Assembly (NCBI RefSeq): GCF_001590795.1
Contig: NZ_JXDL01000001.1
Span: 3,694,019-3,728,628, forward strand
Reading direction: 5' to 3'
Length of the DNA stretch: 34,610 bases
Source: Bradyrhizobium sp. AT1
GTDB lineage: Bacteria > Pseudomonadota > Alphaproteobacteria > Rhizobiales > Xanthobacteraceae
Shown: piece after piece, positions 22,187 through 31,027 of the stretch
How the letters are laid out: each line of letters begins with the position of its first letter
How positions within the stretch are numbered: the stretch's first letter is position 1
Translations under genes and position numbers: made by a program
The notes under the pieces: model-generated
Databases searched by the model: none
What the model was told of the DNA's origin: nothing
What the model saw: only the letters and a program-made list of their open reading frames with translations

Positions 22187-24448
22187 TCAAGACTGCGTCA
22201 ACAGTTCCTCGATCTTGATCGGGAACTTGCGGACGCGCACGCCGGTCGCGTGCCAGACCGCGTTGGCGACCGCGCCGGCGCTGCCGGTGATGCCGATCTC
22301 GCCGACGCCCTTGATGCCGAGCGCGTTGACGTGCGGGTCGTGCTCTTCGACCGTGATCACGTCGAGCGGCGGCACGTCGGCATTCACGGGGACGTGGTAC
22401 TCGCCGAGATTGGCGTTCATGATCCGCCCGGTCCGGCGATCTGTAATCGCCTCCTCGTGCAGCGCGAAGGACAGGCCCCAGATCATGCCGCCGAACAGCT
22501 GGCTCTGCACCATCCGCGGATTGACGATCCGCCCGGCCGCGAATGCGCCGACCATGCGGCTGACACGGACTTGGCCGAGTTCGGGATCGACCTTCACCTC
22601 CGCGAACACCGCCCCGTGCGCGTGCATCGCATATTCCTCCATCGCCGCCGGGTTCGGCGCGCCGGTGCCGCGGGCCTCGACTTCAGCGACGCCGGCGCGC
22701 GCGAGGATCTCGGCATAGCTCTCGCCGCGGCTCTCGTCGTCGCGCCGGACCAACCGGCCGCCGCGTGCGATCACGCCGGCATTGCCGGCGCCGAACAGCG
22801 GCGAGCGCTCGTCACCCGTCGCAAGCTCGGCGAGCTTCGCAATCACGGCCGCGCCGGCGCTGTGGATCGCCGCACCAGCGGTTGCCGTGTGCGCCGAGCC
22901 GCCAGCAATGCCGGCATCGGGCAGGTCGGAGGTGCCGGCCTTGAACGCGACGCGGTCGATATCGAGCCCGAGTTCATCGGCGGCGATCTGCGCCAGCGCC
23001 GTCCAGGCACCCTGCCCCATGTCGTGCGCGCCGATCTCCATCACGCCCGAGCCGTCACGGCGGATTGCCGCGCGTGCCTCGGCCTGAAACATCAGCGCGG
23101 GGAAGGTCGCGGTGCCCATGCCCCAGCCGACCAGAAGGCCATCATCGTCGCGCATCTGCCGCGGCTGCAGCGACCGCTTGGCCCAGCCGAAGCGCGCCGC
23201 GCCCTGCTCGTAGCAGGCACGCAGCGCTTTCGAGGAGAACGGTTTTCCCGTGATCGGCTCGACCTCGGCATAGTTCTTCAGGCGGAAGGCGAGCGGATCC
23301 ATGCCGCAGGCCCAGGCCATCTCGTCGATCGCGCTCTCCAGCGCGATCGAGCCGGTCGCCTCGCCGGGTGCCCGCATGAACAGCGGTGTGCCGGTGTTGA
23401 CTCGCACGGCATCGTGCGAGGTGCGGATGGCCGGCGCCGCATAGAGCGTGTGCGAGGCATCGGCCGCCGGCTCGTAAAAGTCGTCGAACGTGCTCGACAC
23501 CGTCCGCGCATGATGATCGAGCGCGGTCAGACGTCCCTCGCCGTCGGTGCCGAGGCGCAGGCGCTGGCGGGTCGGCGCGCGATGGCCGACCGGGCCGTAC
23601 ATCTGCTCACGGCGCAGCACGAGCTTGATCGGCCTGCCCACCAGCTTCGTCGCCATGATGCCGAGCACAGGCGGGCCGCCCATGAGGCCCTTGGAGCCGA
23701 AGCCGCCGCCGAGGAAAGGACTGCGGATGTGGATCTTGTCGTGCGCGATGCCGAACAGCTCGGCGATGCGCGCCAGCGACAGCTTCAAACCCTGGGTCGG
23801 CATATCCACGGAGAGGCTGTCGCCGTCCCATTGAACCACGATCGCATGCGGCTCCATCGCGTTGTGATATTGCGGCGGCGTCTCGTAAGTCGCGTCAATC
23901 TGCTTTTCGGCCGCGGCAAGGCCCGCCTCGACATCGCCGCGGTGATTTTCGGTGGGATTGCCGACGCCAACGACCGGCGGCACGAAGCTCTCGCCGGCGT
24001 CGAGGCCGACCAGCGGGGGCAGTGTTTCGTAGCGCGGCGCCAGCAGCGCCGCGCCTTCGGTCGCGGCTTCAAGCGTTTCCGCGATCACGACCGCGATGGG
24101 CTGGTTGGCATAACGCACTTCGTTGCTGTGCAACGCCTCCATCCGGAACACGAACGGATTGGTCTTGATCTCCGGATCGATCGCGAGCTGCGGCTTGTGC
24201 TCCGGCGTCATGACGTCGACGACGCCGGGATGCCGCTTGGCGGCGGCGACATCGAGGAAGGTCACGCGGCCATGGGCGATGCTGGACACGGCGATCACCG
24301 CGAACAGCATACCGGGCGGATGATTGTCGGCGGCATAGGTCGCCTGCCCCGTGACCTTGAGAAAGCCGTCGCGGCGGGTCAGCGGCTGGCCGATGTTCGA
24401 GCCGTGGCGCAGATGGGCGGGTGCGCTGGTAAGATTGAGCTCAGGCAT
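22187..24448 (-). CDS. Molybdenum hydroxylase, large (molybdopterin) subunit, PaoC/YagR-like
   Basis: This 753-residue catalytic subunit of an aldehyde oxidoreductase belongs to the xanthine oxidase family. Seen are the N-terminal GQPLTRRDGFLKVTGQATYAAD, the molybdopterin segments FLGGGFGSKG and GAHDMGQGAWTALAQIAADE, and near the C-terminus GVGEIGITGSAGAVANAVWH, whose Glu is the catalytic base. It oxidises an aldehyde or heterocycle with water-derived oxygen. I chose the ATG at 24448, with GGAG upstream; it overlaps the FAD subunit gene by eight bases. It is the last gene of a three-gene operon. No molybdenum cofactor sulfurase or XdhC-type chaperone gene is in the window. Similarity to YagR suggests aromatic or aliphatic aldehydes, but this is inference. 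Confidence 0.93.
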   Translation of the reverse strand: MPELNLTSAPAHLRHGSNIGQPLTRRDGFLKVTGQATYAADNHPPGMLFAVIAVSSIAHGRVTFLDVAAAKRHPGVVDVMTPEHKPQLAIDPEIKTNPFVFRMEALHSNEVRYANQPIAVVIAETLEAATEGAALLAPRYETLPPLVGLDAGESFVPPVVGVGNPTENHRGDVEAGLAAAEKQIDATYETPPQYHNAMEPHAIVVQWDGDSLSVDMPTQGLKLSLARIAELFGIAHDKIHIRSPFLGGGFGSKGLMGGPPVLGIMATKLVGRPIKLVLRREQMYGPVGHRAPTRQRLRLGTDGEGRLTALDHHARTVSSTFDDFYEPAADASHTLYAAPAIRTSHDAVRVNTGTPLFMRAPGEATGSIALESAIDEMAWACGMDPLAFRLKNYAEVEPITGKPFSSKALRACYEQGAARFGWAKRSLQPRQMRDDDGLLVGWGMGTATFPALMFQAEARAAIRRDGSGVMEIGAHDMGQGAWTALAQIAADELGLDIDRVAFKAGTSDLPDAGIAGGSAHTATAGAAIHSAGAAVIAKLAELATGDERSPLFGAGNAGVIARGGRLVRRDDESRGESYAEILARAGVAEVEARGTGAPNPAAMEEYAMHAHGAVFAEVKVDPELGQVRVSRMVGAFAAGRIVNPRMVQSQLFGGMIWGLSFALHEEAITDRRTGRIMNANLGEYHVPVNADVPPLDVITVEEHDPHVNALGIKGVGEIGITGSAGAVANAVWHATGVRVRKFPIKIEELLTQS

Positions 24449-25496
24449 GGAAGGCTCCGGAGGTCGAGGCAAGGGGAGAGGCCGGCAGCGCCGGCAGACG
24501 CGCGGGCGTGCCCGCGGCGGCAAGTCGCAGCGCGCGCACGACGATGCGGCGCGCGAGCTCGATCTTGAAGGCGTTGTCGCCGGACGGTTTTGCGTCGGCG
24601 AGCGCGCGCCAGGCGGCTTCCTGGAAGGCGTCGGTCGTCGGCGCGACACCCGTCAGCACATCCTCCGCGGCGCGGGCGCGCCAGGGCTTTGCCGCAACGC
24701 CGCCGAGCGCAAGCCGCGCCTCCGCGATCTTGCCGTTCTCGATCCGCAATGCCGCAGCCGCCGAAACGACTGCAAAGGCATAGGAGGTGCGCTCGCGGAC
24801 CTTGAGATAGCGCGCATGCGCCGCAAAGCCGCGTGCCGTCGGCGGCAGCCGCACCGCGACGATGAGATCGCCGGGCTCGAGCACGGACTCGCGCTCGGGC
24901 GTGTTGCCGGGCAGGCGATGCAACGCGTCGAGCGCGATCTCGCGACGGCCGCCCTTGCCCTCGATCTCGACCACGGCATCGAGCGCGACCAGCGGCACGC
25001 AGAAATCCGAGGGATTCGTGGCAATGCAGCTCTCGCTCCAGCCGAGCACGGCGTGGCCGCGGTTTTCGCCGTCACGGGCATCGCAGCCGCTGCCGGCCTC
25101 GCGCTTGTTGCAACGGCTGGCAGTGTCGTAGAAGTACGCGCAACGCGTCCGTTGCAGCAGATTGCCGCCGACCGTCGCGGCATTGCGCAATTGCGCGGAG
25201 GCGCCGGAGAGCAGCGCCTCGGCGACAGCGGGATAGGTCGTTGCAAAGGCCGGGTCATGCGCGAGATCGGCATTGCTCACCAGCGCGCCGATGCGCAAGC
25301 TACCGTCGGCGAGCGTCTCGATGGCATCGAGCCCGTCGAGATGGGTGACATCGACCAGGCGATCCGGACGGCTGATATTGCCCTTCATCAGGTCGAGCAG
25401 ATTGGTGCCGGCGGCGAGATAGACGGCGCCCGGCTGGGCCGCAGCGGCGACGGCCTCGGTGACCGTGGCGGGCCTGACGTAATCGAACGGTTTCAT
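24441..25496 (-). CDS. Molybdenum hydroxylase, FAD subunit with extra 4Fe-4S loop, PaoB/YagS-like
   Basis: This 351-residue FAD-binding subunit passes electrons from the iron-sulfur subunit to the final acceptor. FAD motifs are AAGTNLLDLMKGN near residue 28 and ATVGGNLLQRTRC near 107. A cysteine-rich insertion carries Cys119, Cys129, Cys138 and Cys157, the pattern of the extra [4Fe-4S] cluster of E. coli PaoB; most FAD subunits of this family lack it. The ATG at 25496 overlaps the small-subunit stop by four bases. The region before it, although open, belongs to the upstream gene in another frame. The insertion makes assignment to the YagTSR group, rather than ordinary xanthine dehydrogenase, fairly firm. 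Confidence 0.93.
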   Translation of the reverse strand: MKPFDYVRPATVTEAVAAAAQPGAVYLAAGTNLLDLMKGNISRPDRLVDVTHLDGLDAIETLADGSLRIGALVSNADLAHDPAFATTYPAVAEALLSGASAQLRNAATVGGNLLQRTRCAYFYDTASRCNKREAGSGCDARDGENRGHAVLGWSESCIATNPSDFCVPLVALDAVVEIEGKGGRREIALDALHRLPGNTPERESVLEPGDLIVAVRLPPTARGFAAHARYLKVRERTSYAFAVVSAAAALRIENGKIAEARLALGGVAAKPWRARAAEDVLTGVAPTTDAFQEAAWRALADAKPSGDNAFKIELARRIVVRALRLAAAGTPARLPALPASPLASTSGAFHA

Positions 25497-25990
25497 GCCG
25501 AGCGCCTCTGGTTGGTTTCGTCCATCTGTCCTTGCGCGTCGAGCACGGCATCGACGATGCCGGCATAGGCGCCGCAGCGGCAGAGATTGCCGCTCATACA
25601 CTCGCGAATGCGCTCTGGGTCGTTGCCGGCCTGCGCCTCCTGCATCATGCCGATCGCACTCATGATCTGGCCGGGCGTGCAGAAGCCGCATTGAAAGCCG
25701 TCATGCGCGATGAAGGCGGCCTGCACCGGGTGCAGCTGGTCGCCACGTGCGACCCCTTCGATGGTGAGGATGTCGGCGCCGTCATGGCTGATGGCGAGCG
25801 CGAGGCAGGAATTGATGCGCTTGCCGTCGACCAGAATGGTACAGGCGCCGCACTGGCCGCGGTCGCATCCCTTCTTGGTGCCGGTGAGATGGAGGCGCTC
25901 ACGCAGGAGATCGAGCAGCGTGACGCGCGGATCGTCGAGGACGAAATCGCGCCGCGCACCGTTCACGGTGAGGCTGATGGAGTGGTTCAT
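25493..25990 (-). CDS. Molybdenum hydroxylase, [2Fe-2S] subunit, PaoA/YagT-like
   Basis: This 165-residue electron-transfer subunit has two [2Fe-2S] clusters. Cys42, Cys47, Cys50 and Cys62 (GCDRGQCGAC ... SC) form the ferredoxin-type cluster, and Cys101, Cys104, Cys137 and Cys139 (QCGFCTPG ... CRCG) the second. The start ATG at 25990 has GGAG upstream. Unlike E. coli PaoA there is no twin-arginine leader: the protein begins directly with MNHSISLTVNG. The complex is therefore probably cytoplasmic. It is the first gene of the operon, divergent from a TetR regulator gene 250 bases away. Confidence 0.93.
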   Translation of the reverse strand: MNHSISLTVNGARRDFVLDDPRVTLLDLLRERLHLTGTKKGCDRGQCGACTILVDGKRINSCLALAISHDGADILTIEGVARGDQLHPVQAAFIAHDGFQCGFCTPGQIMSAIGMMQEAQAGNDPERIRECMSGNLCRCGAYAGIVDAVLDAQGQMDETNQRRSA

Positions 25991-26215
25991 ACAAGGCTCC
26001 GATCAGATTTGGACATGAGTCATCGTGCAGCGCGCCACCGCCGTGGCCGCTGTCGATAGGCGCCGACCGGGCGGAAGCCGGCCGGCAGCCAGGCGAAGAT
26101 ACGGAGGCACCCTCCGCTTAACAAGGGCCGCCGAAAAATATTTGGAATTCGTCAAAAGCCCGTGCGTCGACAACGCGATGCAGCCCTGCGGGGGTCCGAC
26201 AAGGGTTCAATCTAA

Positions 26216-26236
26216 CCAATTCGTGATCTACATTGG
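26216..26236. promoter_or_regulatory. CCAAT-N11-ATTGG inverted repeat ahead of the TetR gene
   Basis: A short inverted repeat, CCAAT (26216-26220) and ATTGG (26232-26236), ends four bases before the regulator start. It sits where an autoregulatory operator would, but the arms are short. I see nothing else clear in the 250-base divergent region. Confidence 0.25.
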
Positions 26237-26240
26237 CCGC

Positions 26241-26894
26241 ATGGACGACCACACCGACCAGATTCGAAAGCCCCGTGCCGACGCCGTGCGCAATCGCGAG
26301 CGCGTGTTAGAGGCGGCGAAAGCGGTGTTCAGTGCCGGTGGCCCGGAGGCGAGCCTCGAGGCGGTGGCGAAACGTGCCGGCGTCGGCATCGGCACGCTCT
26401 ATCGGCATTTTCCGACGCGCGAGGATCTGTTCGAGGCGGTGTACCGGCGCGAGGTCGAACAGCTCAGCGAGCTCGCCGAACATTTGCGTGCCGCCAAGGA
26501 CCCGGTCGACGCGCTGCGCCGCTGGCTTCGCTCAGGTGTCGAATTCGTCGCCACCAAAAAGGGGATGGTGGCAGCCCTGGCGCTTGCGGTGCAAAGCGGG
26601 TCCGAGCTGCACGCCTTCTCGTTCGATCGCCTGACCAAGGCGACCGGCTCTCTGCTCGACCGCGCAGTTTCGGCCGGCGAGTTGCGCGCCGACATCGGTC
26701 CCGAGGACCTGCTGCGCGCGTTCTTCGGCATGTGCTACATCCACGACCAGCCGGGCTGGCAGTCAACCGCACTGCGGCTCCTCGACGTGTTCGTCGACGG
26801 CCTGCGGGTGCAGCCGGCGGGCAAGGCCAAGACAGGGACCAGCAAGGCGCGCGCCGCCAGGCCCGCCAGACCCGCGGTGAAACGCAAGCGATAG
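26241..26894 (+). CDS. TetR-family transcriptional regulator
   Basis: The 217-residue protein has the N-terminal TetR helix-turn-helix: RERVLEAAKAVFSAGGPEAS, then VAKRAGVGIGTLYRHFPTRE around residues 40-58. A helical ligand domain follows, and the tail is rich in Lys, Ala and Arg (KTGTSKARAARPARPAVKRKR region). The ATG at 26241 is the natural start, because the helix-turn-helix then begins about 20 residues in; the RBS is weak. It is divergent from the molybdenum hydroxylase operon and probably represses it in response to a substrate or aldehyde, an inference from position. The basic tail is unusual but common in high-GC rhizobia. Confidence 0.92.
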   Translation: MDDHTDQIRKPRADAVRNRERVLEAAKAVFSAGGPEASLEAVAKRAGVGIGTLYRHFPTREDLFEAVYRREVEQLSELAEHLRAAKDPVDALRRWLRSGVEFVATKKGMVAALALAVQSGSELHAFSFDRLTKATGSLLDRAVSAGELRADIGPEDLLRAFFGMCYIHDQPGWQSTALRLLDVFVDGLRVQPAGKAKTGTSKARAARPARPAVKRKR

Positions 26895-26959
26895 CGCCAG
26901 CGTATCTCCCTGAGGTCATGCTAGGATCAGCATGCCGGGATTTCAACGCGGAGCCTGTC

Positions 26960-27367
26960 ATGCGCATTGCCGCCGTGCTCGTCGCTATCAGCCTTGTCTT
27001 CAGCTCGACCGCAGCCCTCGCCGACGATGTTGCCACAGCGCAGGGCGTCATCCGCGCCCAGGAGCAGGCCTTGGTCCGCGGCGATGCGGCCGCCGCCTAT
27101 TCCCACGCCGCGCCGGCGATCAAGCAGATCTTCCCCGCGCCCGATATATTCATGTCGATGGTGCAGAACGGTTACGCGCCGATCTATCGCCACAAGAGTT
27201 TTGACTTCGGCGAGAGCAAGAGCGAGGGCAGCTGGATCTCCCAGCGCGTTCATATCATCGACGCCAATGGCGAAGCGTGGGAAGCGCTGTACACGCTCGA
27301 GCAGCAGGCGGACGGCAGCTACAAGATCACCGGCTGCTCGCTGCTGAAGGCGGGACAGTCGGTCTAG
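26960..27367 (+). CDS. Exported DUF4864 family protein
   Basis: This 135-residue protein has a Sec signal peptide (MRIAAVLVAISLVFSSTAALA, cleaved about residue 21) and a compact NTF2-like fold domain of the DUF4864 type: AQGVIRAQEQALVRGDAAAA, then IFMSMVQNGYAPIYRHKS, and a C-terminal YTLEQQADGSYKITGCSLL. Its function is unknown; the location is periplasmic. GGAG lies about eight bases before the ATG. Its stop codon shares the bases CTAG with the stop of the convergent MFS gene, so no space is left for separate terminators between them. Confidence 0.85.
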   Translation: MRIAAVLVAISLVFSSTAALADDVATAQGVIRAQEQALVRGDAAAAYSHAAPAIKQIFPAPDIFMSMVQNGYAPIYRHKSFDFGESKSEGSWISQRVHIIDANGEAWEALYTLEQQADGSYKITGCSLLKAGQSV

Positions 27368-28629
27368 GTCGCAAGGCCCGGCCCGGTCTTGACCGAGCGC
27401 ATCCGCGAGCGGACCAAGAGCAGCACGACGATGCTGATGTTGACCGCGTTCCACGCCACGCCGTTGGTGAACGCTGCAGCATACGAGCCTGTGGCGTCGA
27501 AGATGACCCCCGACACCCAGCCACCGAAGGACATGCCGAACACCGAGGCGAAGATCACGATGCCGACGCGCGTCGCCGCCTCGCTCGCCGGCATCGCCTC
27601 GCGCACGATGATGGCATAGCTCGGCACGATGCCGCCCTGGAACAGGCCGAACATCGCGGAGATCAAATAGAGCGAGGTGAGGCTGTCGAAGAACAGATAG
27701 AAGACCAGCGCAAAGCCCTGCGCCAGCGATCCCACCAGCAGCGTGCGGATGCCGCCGATCTTGTCGGCGAGATAACCGGAGCCGATCCGGCTGATGATGC
27801 CGCAGCCCATCATCAAGGACAGCATCTCGGCGCCGCGCGCCACGCCGTAGCCGAGATCCCCGCAATAGGCGACGATATGCACCTGCGGCATCGCCATGGC
27901 GACGCAGCAAGAGATGCTGGCGATCGAGAGCAGCACCGTCAGCGTGTTGGTCGACAGCTTGAGATCGACGCGGGGCGGCGGCGCGTTGGCGTGATCGCGA
28001 ACGTGGTCGTCACCCATCTGCGCGCGCAGCACGAGGACCAGGAGCGCCATCGTGCTGGCGCAGACGATGCCGATGCCGATATGGGTGTAGCGCCAGCCGA
28101 TTTCCTGCGTGCCCCAGTTCACGATCGGCGGCCACATCGTGCCGGCGACGTAGTTGCCGCTGGCGACGATGGTCACGGCGAGGCCGCGATAGCGCTCGAA
28201 CCAGTGCGAGGCTTCCGCCATCAGCGGCGCGAAGGTCGCCGACGTGCCGAGCCCGATCAGGAAATAGGCGGCGACGAACTGCCAGAGCTGGCCCGACAGA
28301 CCTGCGAGCACATTGGCGACGCCGAGGAACGCGATGCTGATCGCCATCGCGAGCACGATGCCGAAGCGATCGGTGATTTTGCCGGCGATCACGCCGCCGA
28401 GCCCGAAGCCGAACATCATCAGCGTGAAGGCGAGCGACACCGCACCGCGCGTGGCACCGAATTCGGTCTGCACCACGGGAATCACGACCACGACCGCCCA
28501 CATGCCGACGGCCCCGATCGAGCCGATCAAAAGGGCAAGGACGAGCCGCACCCAGGCCTGACGGGAATCAGGGGTGAAGGAATCCGGTGTTTGTCCTGAG
28601 TGATTTGGCGCGAGCACGGCGCAGACCAT
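27364..28629 (-). CDS. MFS transporter, 12 membrane segments
   Basis: This 421-residue inner-membrane carrier has the major facilitator pattern: two six-helix halves, a loop-2 motif in GKITDRFG and its half-repeat GYLADKIGG, and a cytoplasmic loop near residues 205-222 rich in charged residues. The arrangement resembles the oxalate/formate and monocarboxylate antiporter-like branch, but no substrate residue can be read. Its start at 28629 has no clear ribosome binding site; a start a few codons later is possible. The gene converges on the DUF4864 gene with overlapping stops and is divergent from the copper operon. The substrate is unknown. Confidence 0.88.
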   Translation of the reverse strand: MVCAVLAPNHSGQTPDSFTPDSRQAWVRLVLALLIGSIGAVGMWAVVVVIPVVQTEFGATRGAVSLAFTLMMFGFGLGGVIAGKITDRFGIVLAMAISIAFLGVANVLAGLSGQLWQFVAAYFLIGLGTSATFAPLMAEASHWFERYRGLAVTIVASGNYVAGTMWPPIVNWGTQEIGWRYTHIGIGIVCASTMALLVLVLRAQMGDDHVRDHANAPPPRVDLKLSTNTLTVLLSIASISCCVAMAMPQVHIVAYCGDLGYGVARGAEMLSLMMGCGIISRIGSGYLADKIGGIRTLLVGSLAQGFALVFYLFFDSLTSLYLISAMFGLFQGGIVPSYAIIVREAMPASEAATRVGIVIFASVFGMSFGGWVSGVIFDATGSYAAAFTNGVAWNAVNISIVVLLLVRSRMRSVKTGPGLAT

Positions 28630-28779
28630 GACCCGCGGATTGTCGCGTGGTCAACCATTGTGCCGCGATATTGGGCATGCGCGGTGCACTGCGGTAATAA
28701 GCTCTTGGCGAATGCGTCTTTTATCATTAGTTTGCAACAAGCGCGTGCAACATTGCCGCGCGGAACACATGTCGGCCGG

Positions 28780-29217
28780 ATGTTGCTGCGATTGACACGA
28801 TCGATGCGGATCAGGGTGGGGCGGATCATCGCCCTCGCCTATCTGTTCTGCGTGCTCGCGCCGGCGGCAAGCCTCGCCTGGGGCAGCGGTCCGGCGCCGT
28901 GTCTCGATGAATCCGCGCTGACGGATCCGATGCCGCGGCATCACCAGATGGCGGCGGCTCACACGCATGGCGGCGCGTTGCACGACCATGAACACATCCA
29001 TCAGCAGACCGCCGGGCAGGACGCGCCCGCGCCGCATCATCATGGCGGCAAGGGAACCGTCGGTCCGTGTTGCGCAATGATGTGCCTGAGCGCGTTGCCG
29101 GCGGATCTTCCGACCGTCGCCAAGCCGCTTCTGCCCATCTCCGCCTGTGCGCCCGAGATCGTGGCCAGCTTGCACAGCGCGGCGCCGCCCCTGCACTACC
29201 GCCCTCCCATCGCCTGA
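28780..29217 (+). CDS. Secreted histidine-rich protein, first gene of the copper operon
   Basis: The 145-residue protein has a Sec signal (RIIALAYLFCVLAPAASLA) followed by His clusters (PRHHQMAAAHTHGG, HDHEHIHQQ, PHHHGG) and CCAMMCLSALP. It looks like the DUF2946-type periplasmic proteins found beside copper genes. The His, Met and Cys groups suggest copper binding (inference). The start is uncertain between 28780 and 28804; neither has a clear ribosome binding site. The upstream DNA contains the dyad TTGCA-N9-TGCAA (28732-28750). The next gene begins 75 bases on, after a GC hairpin, and the following genes are tightly packed. Confidence 0.7.
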   Translation: MLLRLTRSMRIRVGRIIALAYLFCVLAPAASLAWGSGPAPCLDESALTDPMPRHHQMAAAHTHGGALHDHEHIHQQTAGQDAPAPHHHGGKGTVGPCCAMMCLSALPADLPTVAKPLLPISACAPEIVASLHSAAPPLHYRPPIA

Positions 29218-29242
29218 TCTGACGCGTCGATTTCGGGCCGTT

Positions 29243-29260
29243 GCGCGCGTTTGCGCGCGC
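29243..29260. promoter_or_regulatory. GC-rich hairpin inside the copper operon
   Basis: GCGCGCG (29243-29249), loop TTTG, CGCGCGC (29254-29260), located between the first and second genes. It may trim or attenuate the transcript. No T-run follows. Confidence 0.4.
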
Positions 29261-29292
29261 GGACCTGTGGTCTTTCAGATCAGGGATAAATC

Positions 29293-29577
29293 ATGCTTAC
29301 GCTTTCCGGGGCGGAGTCCGCCGCATCATCTGCGGTGAGTGGACGACACTTTCGATTCCATTGGCCGCTGCTGGCCGCAACTGCGCTGGCGCTGTCCGGC
29401 TGCATGCCGGCGACCACGCAGGTCGCGGCCGCCGATCCCGCTGATCCCGCGGCGAAGGTCGCGCCTGTCGGCTATCGGTCGACCATCTCGCCCTACACCA
29501 ACCTGCGGCCTGCGGCGCCGGCCCCGTGGCGCGGCCGCAACGACGCGGTGACGCCGCAGCCGAAGCAAGACAAGTAG
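29293..29577 (+). CDS. Small lipoprotein, copper operon
   Basis: The 94-residue protein has a lipobox LSGC with the lipidated Cys37; the mature part is about 58 residues, rich in Ala and Pro and without recognisable domains. AGGGA lies upstream of the ATG at 29293. The segment before the hydrophobic core is long for a lipoprotein signal (about 23 residues), but no later in-frame start with an RBS is seen. It is encoded nine bases before the TolC-like lipoprotein gene and may help assemble that outer-membrane component. Its function is inferred from position only. Confidence 0.75.
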   Translation: MLTLSGAESAASSAVSGRHFRFHWPLLAATALALSGCMPATTQVAAADPADPAAKVAPVGYRSTISPYTNLRPAAPAPWRGRNDAVTPQPKQDK

Positions 29578-29586
29578 GAGCGCGCC

Positions 29587-31014
29587 ATGACACGCCATTT
29601 TGCGCGAGGCCTGCTCGTGCTCACTGCGTTCAGCATCTCCGGCTGCGCCGCGTTCTCGCCCGACAGCGGTATGAACGCGGTCTCGGATCTGACCAGCCAG
29701 ACCATCAACAAGGACGTCGCCTTCGTGCGGACGGCTGAGGGCGCCGGCGCGGTCGATGCGCGCGTTCGCCAACTGCTGGCACGAACGCTCAGCGTCGACG
29801 CTGCCGTGCAGATCGCGCTGCTCAACAACAAGGGACTGCAGGCCGCCTATAACGAGCTGGCGCTGGCCGAGACCGATCTGGTCGAGCAGAGCCTGCCGCC
29901 CAATCCGGTGTTCTCGATCTCGCGAATCACGGGCAACGGCGCCAGCGAGATCGAGCGCCAGGTGGTCGGCGACATTCTCGCGCTCGCCACGCTGCCGTTC
30001 CGCTCCGACATCGCCCGCGAGCGCTTCCACCAGGCTCAGTTGCGCGCGGCGCTGGCGACGCTGCGGCTCGCGGCGGACGTCCGCCGCACCTATGTGCGCG
30101 CCGTCTCAGGCAACGAGATGGTGGCGCTGCTGACGGATGCGAAGGCGACGGCGGAATCCACCGCGCAACTTGCGGTCAAGCTCGGCGAGACCGGCTCGAT
30201 CAACAAGCTCGACCAGGCCCGCGAACAGGTGTTCTACGCCGAAACCACCGCCGACCTCGCCACCGCGCGGCAGAGCACTGCGAGCGCACGCGAAAGGCTC
30301 GCGCGCCTGATGGGATTGTGGGACGGCGGCCTCGACTTCCGTCTGCCCAATCAGCTTCCGCCGCTGCCGCGTCGGCCGCAGGCCCTGCCTGGAATCGAAG
30401 CCGACGCGGTGGCCCATCGCATCGACCTGCAGATCGCGCGGCTCGAACTGACGGCGCTGGCGAAAGCGTTGAACCTCACCGAGGCGACGCGCTTCGTGAC
30501 GCTGCTCGATCTCGCCGGCATCTCCCGCCGCACGCAGGATCCGGAAGGAGCCCCGTTCCGCGAGCGCGGCTTCGACGTCCAGTTCCAGATCCCGATCTTC
30601 GACGGCGGCGAGGTCCGGGTGCGGCAGGCGGCGGAGACCTACAATCTCGCCTTCAACCGCCTCACCGAGCGCGCCGTCAACGTGCGCTCCGAGGCGCGCG
30701 ATGCTTATCGCGTCTATCGCTCGACCTACGACATCGCCAGCCACTACCAGCGCGAGATCATTCCCCTGCGCAAGATTATCACCGAGGAGATGCAGTTGCG
30801 CTTCTCCAGCATGCAGGTCGACATCTTCGCACTGCTCACCGAGGCACGGCAGCGACTGGCGTCGCTACGCGGCGCGATCGAGGCCAGGCAGAGCTTCTTC
30901 CTCGCCCAGTCCGACTTGCAGACCGCCGTCAATGGCGGCGGTACGCCCGCCGCCGGCGGCGACAATTCAACCACCATCGCCGCGGCAGCGCCTGCCGATG
31001 CCGGCGGCCACTGA
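29587..31014 (+). CDS. TolC-like outer-membrane efflux lipoprotein
   Basis: This 475-residue protein of the outer membrane efflux (TolC/OprM/CusC) family has a lipobox ISGC with Cys20. It shows the two TolC repeats: LSVDAAVQIALLNNKGLQAAYNELALAETDLVEQSLPPNP, and in the second half VQFQIPIFDGGEVRVRQAAE with long alpha-helical coiled-coil stretches (for example the helices around residues 345-400). Such proteins form trimeric channels through the outer membrane for export. GGAG lies upstream of the ATG. An inner-membrane pump and adaptor are not encoded next to it, so it must work with partners elsewhere or in a pump-free way. Confidence 0.9.
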   Translation: MTRHFARGLLVLTAFSISGCAAFSPDSGMNAVSDLTSQTINKDVAFVRTAEGAGAVDARVRQLLARTLSVDAAVQIALLNNKGLQAAYNELALAETDLVEQSLPPNPVFSISRITGNGASEIERQVVGDILALATLPFRSDIARERFHQAQLRAALATLRLAADVRRTYVRAVSGNEMVALLTDAKATAESTAQLAVKLGETGSINKLDQAREQVFYAETTADLATARQSTASARERLARLMGLWDGGLDFRLPNQLPPLPRRPQALPGIEADAVAHRIDLQIARLELTALAKALNLTEATRFVTLLDLAGISRRTQDPEGAPFRERGFDVQFQIPIFDGGEVRVRQAAETYNLAFNRLTERAVNVRSEARDAYRVYRSTYDIASHYQREIIPLRKIITEEMQLRFSSMQVDIFALLTEARQRLASLRGAIEARQSFFLAQSDLQTAVNGGGTPAAGGDNSTTIAAAAPADAGGH

Positions 31015-31027
31015 GATGGAGACCGAA

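Noticed and set aside
22250..24568. 772-codon plus-strand open frame opposite the molybdenum hydroxylase large subunit
   Set aside because: The composition is Arg/Asp/His-rich as expected for an antisense shadow in high-GC DNA; the minus strand encodes a clear xanthine oxidase family protein.
27277..28599. 440-codon plus-strand open frame opposite the MFS gene
   Set aside because: It is low-complexity and rich in Asp, His, Arg and Glu, as an antisense shadow of hydrophobic helices would be; no start signal.
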